Positions 1 to 9,770 of a DNA stretch of 64,000 bases are shown here, piece by piece; the first letter of the stretch is position 1, and the number at the start of each line of letters is the position of its first letter. A program made the translations under genes and the position numbers. Below the pieces are notes generated by a model. That model made no database searches, was not told the origin of the DNA, and saw only the letters and a list, made by a program, of their open reading frames with translations. Origin of the DNA: Agapanthus africanus. Its lineage: Eukaryota > Streptophyta > Magnoliopsida > Asparagales > Amaryllidaceae. The stretch covers positions 21,617,154-21,681,153 of the forward strand of contig JASDDO010000028.1 of assembly GCA_030015575.1 (NCBI GenBank). Direction: 5' to 3'.

Positions 1-38
1 ATAGTCCATGGGTTTAAGGACTCCACAGTCCGGTATGT

Positions 39-165
39 GCTCTGGATGCTTCACACGGGTTCACTGCCGTGCTAGGCGAGGACCAGGCTCCGCTCTGGAT
101 GCTTCACACGGGTTCACTGCCGTGCTCTGCGAGGACCAGGATCCGCTCTGGACGTTTCCCGCGGG
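39..165. repeat. Tandem repeat, about 53-bp unit
   Basis: A unit starting GCTCTGGATGCTTCACACGG occurs at 39 and again at 92, with a degenerate third start near 145. It resembles in style, but not in sequence, the minisatellite blocks inside element A (28.3-29.8 kb). Confidence 0.7.
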
Positions 166-1730
166 GTCAAAGAGTGACGTTATCCACGTTCCACGTAACC
201 AGGAATTTTGTATCATGCATGGGTTTAAGGACCCCACAGTCCATGTCATGAATGGTCTTCGGGACCCGTCACCTCTTTGAAGACATTGAGGGATTACAAT
301 GCCAAATATCAAAGGAGTGAAGAGATGTACCCTAGAACCGGGGTGGATTAGATAGTCTTTGGCCCAATTTGGGTCAAGACTGATCAATTATGTTATGAGC
401 CTATCGGCCCAGTTAATCACAAATTGAGGACTTATGGCCAGCTTGGGCTAAGTCCAGTCAGGTCTGGAATATTGACTCTTTGTTGGTCCATTGAGGGAGA
501 ATGCTTGCCTCTATCCCTTTAGCCAATTGGGCCAAGGCCTAGTGTTAAACACTTCAGAGCAATCAGTGTTGAACACTGGGAATAAGGTTGATGAGTTAGT
601 GTTCAACACTAAGAGATAATTGGTGTTAAACACCAGTAATAAGGCTTTTTCAAATTAGTGTTAAACACTAAAACAGATCAATGTTGAACACTGCCAATAA
701 GGCTCTTTAACCAGCATTGAATGCTAAGGCCCGACAGTGTTTTAACACTGGGCTTGAGAGTTTTAATTTTAGTGTTAAACACTAAAGCAAGAAGGGTCAC
801 GTGGCAGCACGTGAGAGCGCCCTCCCTTCAGTTGTTCTGCTGAAATTATCACTTCTTTCAAAGTATCACGTGCCATCACGTGATGGGCATTCAAATGCTT
901 GTATATTAGAGTTTCTGCCAAGGTCACGTGGATCACGTGGGGTGCTGCCTCAAAGGGACTTCTGTAGCTCTTTTGAGAGGGTCACGTGATGGCACGTGAC
1001 CCTACCTCCATGTATGTTGTTGTTTAGAGAATCCGTTGATCTTTCTTTTCAGGAATTAAATTCCTCTGGCTTTGATTTTCAAAGGAATTAAATTCCTGCT
1101 TCCTTTTTGAAGGTTTATATTCTGAAATAGAGTTGAACTCTGAATTTTCTGTAGGAATTAAATTCCTCATATATGTGAAGAACTGAATAGGGTTAAACCC
1201 TAATGAAGGCCCTTAAGGAACTAAACTTCCCGTTTTAAAGAAATATGATTAAGGAAATTAAATTCCTGCTGTTTCAACAGAACTATGTTCTTAATTAGGG
1301 TTAAACCCTGCTTCTTTTATTTTGAAGGAATTAAATTCCCATGTTATAGGGTCGAGCCCTAATTTTATTTTAAAGGAATTGAATTCCTACAGTTCTGCGA
1401 GAATTAAATTCTCATGCTTGCATTCCTTCTCTATGTTTTGGATCTGCATGGCAGGATCTCGACCCATTGAGAATTAAATTCTCAACCTTAAGGGGAGATG
1501 TGCACTTTGCAGATCCTCTATCAAAGAGAGAAGAGATGTGTTCTTCTGTTTTATATATTAGACTTAAACTCTGCTGAGAATTAAATTCTCTTTCTTTCCG
1601 AAAGCCTTCCCTTTCTTACCTAGGGTTTTTGCAGAAGATCCAGGTCTTTTCCAAGTATCAAAGCTTTTCTCCTTTTTTTCTTTCTCTGCTCGTGTATGTC
1701 CTTCCTTTTTTTGTATCTCTTGGCTCCTAT

Positions 1731-1740
1731 TTATAGGAGA
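1731..1740 (-). promoter_or_regulatory. TATA-like box in palindrome
   Basis: CTATAAATAG on the minus strand. It lies inside a longer inverted repeat (CTCCTAT, TT, ATAGGAG). It is the best promoter candidate of the palindrome-rich block; no transcript start can be proved from sequence. Confidence 0.4.
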
Positions 1741-2440
1741 AGCAGCCGAGTCAATCAGTTTTTGACGAATCTTCATGGAGATATTTGATTTGCATCCATT
1801 GTTCATTCTGGACCTTTGGATTATTAGGTGAATTTTATTCACCGTTGGATTTCAAACCCAGAGATTCTCCCTTTTTATTTTGGTTAGATTTAAGGGGGAA
1901 ATCTTTCCAAACCCGAGATTTTCCATAAATAAATGACCTCTGAATCTTTGATTTGATTGGATGCATATAGTTGCGTTCCTTTGGCAAGATTCGCATTTCT
2001 CTCAGAATTTAATTCTGTTGACAAAAAGGGCTTTGAAAGCCGGTCACGTGTGACCACGTGACCCATGGTCACGTGCGGACACGTGACCCCCCTTTTGGAA
2101 TGAAGGATCCTCTTTCTTTCTGCGTTCTGCCCTCTTCTGCTGCTTAGCCGTCACGTGTTACCACGTGACCCCTGGTCACGTGTGAACACGTGACCCCTGT
2201 TTGGCACTTCTTTCCTTGGTTCAGTTGGAGAGCGAGTTTGCTGCTTTGAACGTCACGTGCCAACACGTGACCCTGGTCACGTGGAAGCACGTGACCTCTT
2301 CTGAAGCTCTTTTCCTTAACTTTGCTCAGCGATTCATTGTGCACCTTTTCTGCACTTTATAGGTCACGTGTCAACACGTGACTGCTGGTCACGTGTAAGC
2401 GCGTGGCCCCTATTTGAAGCTTTCCGCAGAAGCTTTCCTG

Positions 2441-4837
2441 ATTTTAAATCAGGAAACAGTACACATAGTCCCATACCCATGTGAACACATACAAACATAT
2501 ATTCCCATATACACATACGAAAGAAAGTATGAATGCAAGTGCGTGCGTGTGTGTATGGGTGCAACCCCTACTCTAGGGTTTCGTACTACGCTAAACCAAT
2601 CCATCTTATCATCAATAATTCCATTATCACCATCAATAATCCTAACAACACATAATAAATATATGTGTGTACACGTATTCGTATACATCACCACGGACTG
2701 CGGGGGTGCTATACGCCATCCACCCGACTTCCCCCGTAGATATAATCTACTCACCTTGCATCTTTATTTGTCGACGTCGCCACGCGTTTGCTTGTCATCC
2801 TGAAGTCTTCATGGGGTACCTACACATTAACGTATCGCAAATGCGTATCAAAACCAATTCAGAACTAAAACGGCATACGAAACCCCAAACGATACGCTAT
2901 GATCTATAGGTTAGAACCTATGGACAACGCTTCCAAAACCATCAACAACTCCCGATATCGTCGTATAAACGCCAAGTAGTCGAGTACGCAAACTCAGAAT
3001 TCACAATACGAAAATACAGAAATACGAATCAAAAACAACAACTTAGGAAATAGGCTCCAGATTTCACCCTAGGTCAAATTAGACAAATCTATACATGCCA
3101 GGGGTCAAGTTTACTGGAGATAGAGCCTTGCACCAAAAACGAGGCAAAACCCTCCTGCTCTGGCCGCAAATTGCTGCCAGAAGGGTTAAATCTGCGGCCT
3201 GGGGAAAGAGATAGGGGCTAGGGTTTTGGGTGTTGGTTCCAGGGTGCCTGCACATCTCTCTGTCAAGTCAATTTTATTTTCAGGTGTCTCGGGTTTAAGC
3301 AGATCAATAAAAACAGTGACAGATTTCCAGTTTTTTCCCGATATCGATTCTATAAATCCGTATTCTGGTTCTAGTTCCAGGTTTGGGTCTAAAATAACAT
3401 AACACCAGGGGTTCTAAGGTCACAACAAGTCTCAATTTCACCTTTGATTCAGATCCAACCCTAAACCCTAACTTGAAGTTTCACAAGTCCATCAAACGAC
3501 ACAATATCGACATGAAACTAGTATAGATGCAATAAGAATTGAAATACTAAACTAGGGGTGCAGAAATTATCTCCTTTGGCAACTCAAGAAAATTCTTGAG
3601 TTGCTCAAAGTCCTCAAGATCCACTCTTCCTTAGTCCAATGCATTCCTCTCGAGCTCGTGCACCTTTTTAGTGAAGGGGAGATGGGGTTTTGGAGTTGAT
3701 TTCATGGTGATTTTGGGGCTTGAAAAGGGGAGGGAGAAGAGGGAGCAGCAGCAACAAGAGGGAAAGGGAGAGAAATGAGTGAAGGTTGAAGAGGAAATGA
3801 CTAAGTCTTGGTCAAAATAACTCATACCCCTCTCTCTCACCAACCCTCATATTATATTACTTTCCATTTTCCTTTTCCTTTTTAAAACCTTCTCACTAGA
3901 ATAGTAACCCCAAAGTAAAACCATGGCAATAAAATATAACACAAGTGTACAAAAAAAAGATATGTGCATGTTTTGCACAAAATTTGCTAAAAATCCGATT
4001 AGCGATTTTTAATCGCGATTAGCACTAAATTAGTGTCAAACTAATCATGAATACTTTAAAATGGCATAATTCCATAAAATACCCTATTTTAGAATTTTCC
4101 ATAATTTTCCCCATTTATTTGTATTTAATTATACCGGAATATTAAAATATTCATTAAAATAATATTAAATTATAAAAATCCCCAAAATTAATATTTTATT
4201 ATTTTGAAACTTTACAATCTACCCCCCTTAAATAAATTCGGTCCCCGAATTTAAATTAAAACCCCCAAATACTAAAACATTTCGATACAGATTCCAAGTC
4301 GTCGGGGCTCCGAAATCATCAATACATAAAACATCAGAGGGCAATGCATGCGCATGAGTACTGAGCAGATAACTCAAAAGTAAAACTCCGTCAAGCATCC
4401 CGCAATCATCGGAGTCATGGTAAAGACACAAATGTCAAATCTAATACAAAACCAATATGATATAGATCAGAACTATACATGTAGACATCCAATCTATACA
4501 TGTAAATAGCTGATGTAAATGCATGCCAAATCTTTTTAAGTCGCCGTTTTGAAAACAAATTAGTAGGGTTTCCTTATTTTTAAAACGTTTCGTGTCATAT
4601 CTGACACGTAGGCATATATATACTGAGACTATAGCTCGCTTTTTGGAAATCCCTTCGATAACTATCAATGCATGCAAAAATATATCAAGGTACTGTCCTC
4701 TGACTAGTCCTACCCAGTACAAAACGAATACCAAATATCATAAAAATGTACTGCCCCATAAGGAATAAATCCCAAAAAAAGCACATTAGATGACTAGAAA
4801 AGTGAGGAAATTGTTATGTTAAAAATTACAATATTTT
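2441..4837 (-). mobile_element. Decayed LTR-retroelement sequence
   Basis: AT-rich sequence with no supportable ORF. The segment from about 2708 (GGGGGTGCTATACGCCATCC) is clearly related to 47389 onward inside the LTR-like block at 44.9-48.3 kb, so this is probably an old LTR of that superfamily in the same orientation. Boundaries are not visible, and the right end is simply where the family A LTR fragment begins. The open frame at 2414-2803 has no recognisable domain. Confidence 0.4.
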
Positions 4838-4842
4838 CGACT

Positions 4843-4981
4843 GAACACTTAGTCCGCGGCTGCCGGAGATTCGGATCCCCACAATCAATAAACCCCGACG
4901 TGCCCTAGGCAGGGGGAATCTGTACATGCCTGACAAGCACGCGCATTCCCATCTCAATGGCATGACGAAAAACACCCTACA
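4843..4981 (-). mobile_element. LTR fragment of family A, inverted copy
   Basis: This is the reverse complement of the first about 140 bp of the LTRs at 25089 and 32416. It shares the blocks GGATCCCCACAATCAATAAA and the terminal GACGAAAAACACCCTACA. It ends exactly at the expected LTR terminus (CTACA) and is truncated on its other side. It shows that family A has more than one copy in this neighbourhood and has been inserted in both orientations. Confidence 0.8.
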
Positions 4982-5732
4982 AGGAGCAAACACGGTATAT
5001 TGAAGGCATTCCTCGGGCCTTCGCTCCGAGGATTGACCCGACCTTCGATGGCCTCCCAGAACACTCATGTGCTCGCCTTACAAATAACCATCGGCTCGCC
5101 TCTGAGCCCTCCTACACGTTGAGCTTCCTCAGCCCTCCCAGCTCACCTCCGAGCTATCACAGAACCGAGCTTCCTCGGCCTCCCACTCGCCTCCGAGTCT
5201 CCCGTCGAGCTAAGCCTCCCCGGTTCTACCGAGCAACCAAGGACGCAGAGCCCAAGCGCCTCCGCCATGGCTCCGCGTATCTCGCCAGAAGCGATATATC
5301 CGCTACCCAACATCCCGCGTTCCACTCAGCCGTATCCCCCTATTAACGAGCATATCTCGTCATTAATGGAGGTATCCCGTCATTCACGCAGGCGTAACGT
5401 CAGGAGCGTAACCGACGGCGAAGATCTCGTGCCATCTCGCTCCAAGCGACCACTATAAAAACCCCTCTCTCAAATAACTCAGGTAAGGCAATTTTAATCC
5501 AATAAGCCGCTACTCTACTCAAATTCCTTGGCTAACTTGATCGTTGGTGGGTCCACAGTGGTACAACTACCCCGGGACTTCTTTGCAGATAGCTCGGCCT
5601 CACCCCAAAATCAACCCATTGAGATCCATACGCTCAAGAAGACAATCATCAACGTCAATCTTAACCCTTCATCAACGCTCGCAACAGATCGACAGAGGAC
5701 AACATCTGAAGGAGATCCAGGCCTCCATCAGT
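4982..5732 (+). repeat. Left LTR of the Tat-like element
   Basis: A GC-rich, pyrimidine-biased region rich in CTCCGAG-type short repeats, followed by a TATA box at 5454 and a primer-site-like sequence straight after 5732. No second LTR copy exists in the window to fix its ends, so the left end is only the junction with the family A fragment. Confidence 0.5.
5454..5460 (+). promoter_or_regulatory. TATA box of LTR
   Basis: TATAAAA within a CACTATAAAAACCCC context, about 280 bp before the inferred LTR end. This is typical of a plant LTR U3/R boundary. Confidence 0.55.
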
Positions 5733-6386
5733 TTGTGCCGTCTGTGAGAATCTAATTTCTTCCACTCATCAAAAGTTGATCTTCCGCTCTCGACTTCATG
5801 GCGAGCGAACACCGTGACGATCCAAGCACAAGCTGCAGCCTTCCCCACAACGGAGGCGCGGACGGATCTACTCCTCCCTCGAACCCATCCACACCCTCTC
5901 GACACGGATCGACAGGCTCACGTCCATAGTGGATGCCCTTGTCCGTGTCCAAAAGGCGGGCCCAGCCCTTCATGTCGCCGTTCCCCCTCCCAGGGATTAT
6001 GGCCTCCGTGGAGGGGGGATGACACCGCCTATGCTGGCACCACCGAACAACGTCTTGCTCACTCCGGCGACCGTGGATCCCCCATGGTGACCGATTCAAT
6101 AACTCGTTGAGCGCCATGCGGCTCCACGCCGCGGTTTCGTGAAAGAGCCCATTGCCCCGAGGCCCGTCGTGTTCCCGTCCCTCCCGAGGAGGTATCGGTC
6201 AGCTCGCCTGCTCCCAGGCATGGCCGACACCCTCTCCCTCGACGGGATCGCATGAACGACACTCGCCGCGAAGACTCAAGAAGGACCTCGCCTGGGGATC
6301 TACGGAATTTGATAGAACGGAATCGGAGTCACAGTCTGGCGCAGACTACCAGCGAGAAGAACCGCCGCTCTTAATGCACCAAATCC

Positions 6387-7433
6387 TTGAGGTATCACGA
6401 CCGTCTCGACGCCCTCGAAAAGAAAATCGAGGGTATACATCGGGAGGGTCATCCATCCGGTGAAGGGGCCAGGTACGCCGCCGACTCACTTACGAAGTCC
6501 TACACCGAGGAGTTGCTCGCCGTACACGTTTCGTCCAGGAACAAGCCTTCCAAGGTGGCCCTCTTCGACGGGAAATCCGACCCAAAGGACCATCTGGATG
6601 CATTTACGGCGGGAATAAGCTTCCAGGATAACTCCGACGTTGCCCAATGCCGAGCATTTCCCGCCATCCTCATCCAGACTGGACGGGACTGGTTCCGAGG
6701 ACTCATGCCACGCTTCATCTCTACCTTTGATGAGCTAGCCGCCCAGTTTCTCGGCCACTTCGTCGGAAACAGACGACGGAAGCGAACTGTCAATTACCTC
6801 TTCACCATAAATAGTGGGGACGAGGAATCCTTTAAACGATATATCACTCGCTTCTACAACGCTCTTCTCGAGGTTCCCGAGCACCGGAACGAAACTGTCA
6901 TCACCGCTCTAAGGTCGGGTCTTAGGCACAGAGAGTGGCTCCGCTCTTTTGCATTAGCGCAACCTAAGACCATGGCTGAGGTAAAAGCTTGGACCAAGTG
7001 AGAGATCCAACTCGAGTCTGAGGTGAACTCCAACATGCTCCGGGGCGACCAAGCCGACCAAAAGAAGAGGGGCAGAGAAGAGAAGGAGAAGGTTGACCGG
7101 CCAAAATCCTACTCCCTGAAGTTCCAGGAGTACACTCCTCTTAACATCTCCCAGACCGAGCTGTTGGAGGAGACGAAGGGCGAGAGATTCTTCAAGCTCC
7201 CTCCAGTCACCCACAGAGCGGCTAAACGTATCTGGGGCCTGTACAGTGCCTTCCATAGGTCGCAGGGCCACCCAACCGAAAACTGCAAACAACTCTGTGA
7301 CTATATCGAGGAGTTGATCTGCTCTGGCCACCTGGTGAAGTATCTGCGGGACAAGCGGCAGGCGGAACGAGAACAAAAAGACCCGATCTCTCACGAGGAA
7401 TTAACCATCGGCCAAATTATGGTCATTACCTAG
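6387..7433 (+). pseudogene. Ty3/gypsy gag, interrupted by one TGA
   Basis: Two collinear same-frame segments (6387-6998 and 7002-7433) are separated by a single TGA at 6999-7001. The first has the retrotransposon gag core: VALFDGKSDPKDHLDAF, then CRAFPA, DWFRGL, FDELAAQFLGHF, RRRKRTVNYL and a TALRSGLRHREWL stretch. The second carries the downstream gag part with EYTPLNISQTELL and FHRSQGHPTENCKQL, the position of a zinc-finger-like CxxH motif in related gags; one expected cysteine is not seen. A coiled-coil-like N-terminus begins near RYHDRLDALEKKIEG. The frame upstream is broken, so the true start is lost. The gag would package element RNA; this copy is inactive unless the TGA is read through. 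Confidence 0.85.
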
Positions 7434-7486
7434 GACCCTGCTCGGGAAACTCCGGCTTTACAACGCTGCAAAGTTTAAGATGTTTA

Positions 7487-7492
7487 AATAAA
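7487..7492 (+). terminator. Sense poly(A) signal AATAAA
   Basis: AATAAA 54 bp after the gag stop, in a T-rich context. It faces the antisense gene's own signal at 7573-7578, so the two units end convergently. Confidence 0.5.
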
Positions 7493-7572
7493 GTGTATTT
7501 CTTTTTGAAATAATGTAATTTTTGTCGGCACTTAATTAAGTCCGTAGAATGAACGAGAAAAAAAGGAAGAAC

Positions 7573-7578
7573 TTTATT
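7573..7578 (-). terminator. Antisense poly(A) signal AATAAA
   Basis: AATAAA on the minus strand, about 50 bp past the stop codon of the antisense ORF. With the TATA box at 8165-8174 it completes a gene-like unit on the strand opposite gag. Confidence 0.5.
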
Positions 7579-7626
7579 CATTAAAGGGTATTATGGGCTC
7601 CTCAGCCTTATACAAAAAAATTATTA

Positions 7627-8124
7627 TTACAATAAAGGGGGCCGGGGATTAAGAAAGCACTGCTGATGGTACTCCAAGGAGATTTCCGCCAGCCGAGCCC
7701 TAGCTTCTTCATCCCGCTCCCTATCATGGTGCCCACGGACCCGAGATGCCACGGAAGGGCCGGAGACCGCACTCGCCGGACAGGAGTCGGCGATCAGCCT
7801 TTTCTGGAAACACTCCGGAAGAATGGCCACCGAGCGATCCCGCCTACACTTCGAGATCAGGCCGAAGCGATGGAGCGTGTGCAACTTATCAACCGCCTCG
7901 TCCTTCAGCTGCTCGGACAAGACATTGTTCAGACCCGGGGACATCCACCAAATCGCGTACATAAGCATTTGGAGGAGAGGCGATCGTCGGGGGAGTAGGC
8001 GACCAAAGTGGCCCTCCACGCGCTCTATCGCCCCTTGGTACGTCTCCTCGGAGCACTCCGTGTTATAAAGATACACATCGTCAAAGGAAATGATCTCCTT
8101 GATGCTGTAAATAAACCCGGCCAT
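7627..8124 (-). CDS. Antisense ORF of the Tat-like element, 165 aa
   Basis: The open frame extends up to 8208, but I prefer the ATG at 8124 (MAGFIYSIKEI), because a TATA box (8165-8174) lies 41-50 bp upstream and the longer start would lie above it. Visible features: a hydrophobic patch LLQMLMYAIWWMSPGLNNVL, a charged EQLKDEAVDKLHTLHRFGL stretch, and a C-terminal arginine/glutamate-rich region (HHDRERDEEARARLAEI). I do not recognise the family and propose no function. The frame is fully open while gag alongside has a nonsense codon. It could be a lineage-specific accessory ORF of Tat elements or a captured host gene. Confidence 0.6.
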   Translation of the reverse strand: MAGFIYSIKEIISFDDVYLYNTECSEETYQGAIERVEGHFGRLLPRRSPLLQMLMYAIWWMSPGLNNVLSEQLKDEAVDKLHTLHRFGLISKCRRDRSVAILPECFQKRLIADSCPASAVSGPSVASRVRGHHDRERDEEARARLAEISLEYHQQCFLNPRPPLL

Positions 8125-8164
8125 TTTCAGAAACGCAAGGCTAAAAGAAACCAACATGCCTTTG

Positions 8165-8174
8165 CTATTTATAG
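8165..8174 (-). promoter_or_regulatory. TATA box for the antisense ORF
   Basis: CTATAAATAG on the minus strand. A start of transcription about 30 bp downstream would fall just before the ATG at 8124. Confidence 0.5.
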
Positions 8175-8430
8175 CCCTAACAGAATCCCAAAAGACCGAA
8201 GTTTGCACGCGCAGCAGCGCGAATCACGGGATCTTTTCAAAATTCCCAATACAGAGCTGCTACGTGGCGACCATGTCCTTAAGCGGTCAATGGAAGTTGG
8301 AACGACGCGTACTACGGAGCGTCACGTCTTGCTCGTGCGTTTCTGCCACGCGTTGTCTGCGACGGCCTCTCTCCCAGATATGTGCCATAGTCTTAACGCA
8401 TCCATAATAAAGTCAATAATGGCATATGCC

Positions 8431-9138
8431 TGATTGACTATAACCATAAGTCCCTGGCCATGGTAGTTGAGATAAACTAATAAGTGTTATTAGTTGTATC
8501 TCGGGTTGTTATGAGTTTGACATCGGCACGACTTATTGGGTTAATGGGGATCTGATAGTATTTACCTCCAGACCCGGTATGCAATACTCTCTGACGAAGA
8601 GACCGGACTGTATGGTGATTGTCACCGATAGGCACTGTTGGGTATGGATGGGTTTGCTTATCGAGCTTTCTTTTGATCAATATCTGGGTATCCGTTACGT
8701 GCAACTAGTATTGCTGACGTGCTTGCAGGTTAACCAATGAGGGGATTGATCTAAAAATGTTTCAGATTCAATCAGATATGATCCTAATCCACTGCCAGCG
8801 TATTTTCGAATTTTTAGAGTCTCAAACAGAGGTTTTCCCTGCTTAGGAGAAATGATATAGTGTGTGTATGTTGATACGTACGAGAGATCGATTAAACACG
8901 TGTATGTGATGCACATACATTAATTGGAGGGAGACATACGTGGAGGATTCTCACTTCTTCAAAGTGCGGTTTCCCTCCGGCCGTTGCGTGGAGACGTGAA
9001 GAAAGTGGATGTACAACGTGACGTGTATATCGGTAAATTTTTAGAGTAGATACATATAATTTCCACTGTTTTGATCGTTTTTATTGTATCTATGCATCTA
9101 AATTGAACACTAAGTTTCAATTAATTCAGAAAGAAGCC
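8431..9138. other. Intergenic, nothing recognised
   Basis: No coding exon, LTR end or terminal repeat was recognised. The stretch may hold a remnant of the 3' part of the Tat-like element, but no homology to its left LTR was seen. Confidence 0.4.
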
Positions 9139-9139
9139 A

Positions 9140-9770
9140 ATAACAGAGCATACAACAACAACAACAACAACAACAACAAGCACTCATCCCAACTTTTTGG
9201 GGTCGGATATATGAATCATTCTTTTCCATTATGCTCTGCCAAGGGCCAATTCCTTTATTAAATTAATAATTAACACATCGTTGTCAATACCCTTTATCCA
9301 TATTAGTTTTGGTCTACCCTATAAAGCACGTACACTTCTATCTACTCGCAGTGTCCGTGTCCGATACGTATCGAACACTTGGACACTCTGTCTGAGACGT
9401 GTCCGACACACTTGGGCTTTGTCCACCCATATTAGACATGTTCGATACTTATGGATTGCATTTTTATTTGTTTCGCTTTTAGTTTTATATATGAATTTGT
9501 CTGTGCTTAAAAGAACCCATGGTTTTAAATGAAAATTATAACATTGTTTTTGTTTTTATTGTGCTTTTAATGACAAGCTAGTACATGTTTACTCTCGTAG
9601 TGCTTTATATTTTGTCTAATATATATAATTTAATATATTAAAATAATAATATAGCCGTGTCCCCGTGTCCATTTTTTTACAAATTCATCGTGTTCTGTTT
9701 TCGTGTCTGTATTTATGCTTCATATGGTCTACCTCTGCCTCTAGTTGTGCCAAAGGCCCATAACAGAGCA
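9140..9770 (-). mobile_element. LINE 3' fragment with 11-bp target duplication
   Basis: Direct repeats ATAACAGAGCA at 9140-9150 and 9760-9770 flank the insertion. It begins with (CAA)n, the reverse of a TTG-type LINE tail, followed by ACTCATCCCAACTTTTTGGGGTCGG, a tail sequence shared with the fragment at 12662. Only about 195 bp of LINE sequence is present, so it is heavily 5' truncated. It is split by a MITE at 9319-9724. The short tail repeat suggests an RTE-type LINE (inference). Confidence 0.8.
9319..9724. mobile_element. MITE nested in the LINE (MULE-like)
   Basis: The target site TGGTCTACC is duplicated at 9310-9318 and 9725-9733, and the LINE reads through when the insert is removed, as comparison with the copy at 12662-12990 shows. 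Ends are imperfectly inverted (TATAAAGCAC and GCTTCATA). The interior has GTGTCCGTGTCC-type subrepeats. A 9-bp duplication points to Mutator-like transposition; the terminal repeat is short, so family assignment is weak. Confidence 0.65.

Larger units (their letters stand above)
1..2440 (-). mobile_element. Palindrome-rich LTR-like sequence
   Basis: No protein-coding gene is credible here. The stretch is built of short inverted-repeat motifs in blocks: GTGTTNAACAC palindromes (about 540-785), paired CACGTG sites (797-1003 and 2041-2407), and AATTAAATT-centred palindromes (1051-1590, and one near 2001-2015). A TATA-like CTATAAATAG lies on the minus strand at 1731-1740. The order TATA, TTNAA palindromes, CACGTG palindromes on the minus strand matches the family A LTRs at 25089 and 32416, which is why I infer an LTR in minus orientation. 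LTR ends, primer site and target duplication could not be placed, and the left side runs off the window. It could instead be the internal region of such an element. Confidence 0.5.
4982..8430 (+). mobile_element. Pol-less Tat-like LTR retrotransposon, truncated
   Basis: In order: a left LTR-like region with a TATAAAA box at 5454-5460; a primer-binding-like sequence at about 5732-5751 (degenerate form of the GGCGCCGTCTGTGGGAA type used by many Ty3/gypsy elements); a gag region (6387-7433); and an antisense gene (7627-8124). No protease, reverse transcriptase, RNase H or integrase is seen between gag and the antisense gene, and no right LTR was recognised. Antisense ORFs near the 3' end are known in Tat-lineage elements such as Grande and Retand; assignment to that lineage is inference. 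Both outer limits are approximate. Confidence 0.6.

Noticed and set aside
540..2410. CRISPR-like array of palindromic repeats
   Set aside because: Repeats are short and directly palindromic, without unique spacers of constant 25-40 nt; the genome is a plant nuclear one.
2414..2803. 129-codon open frame
   Set aside because: Low-complexity translation inside decayed LTR-like sequence that is homologous to 47.4 kb; no family resemblance.
5752..6463. Several open frames on both strands before gag
   Set aside because: GC-rich leader/N-terminal gag area with conflicting frames; none continues into the gag core without a shift.
6387..7433. Integrated plant pararetrovirus
   Set aside because: Gag resembles Ty3/gypsy retrotransposons; no movement protein, coat CCHC or reverse transcriptase was seen.
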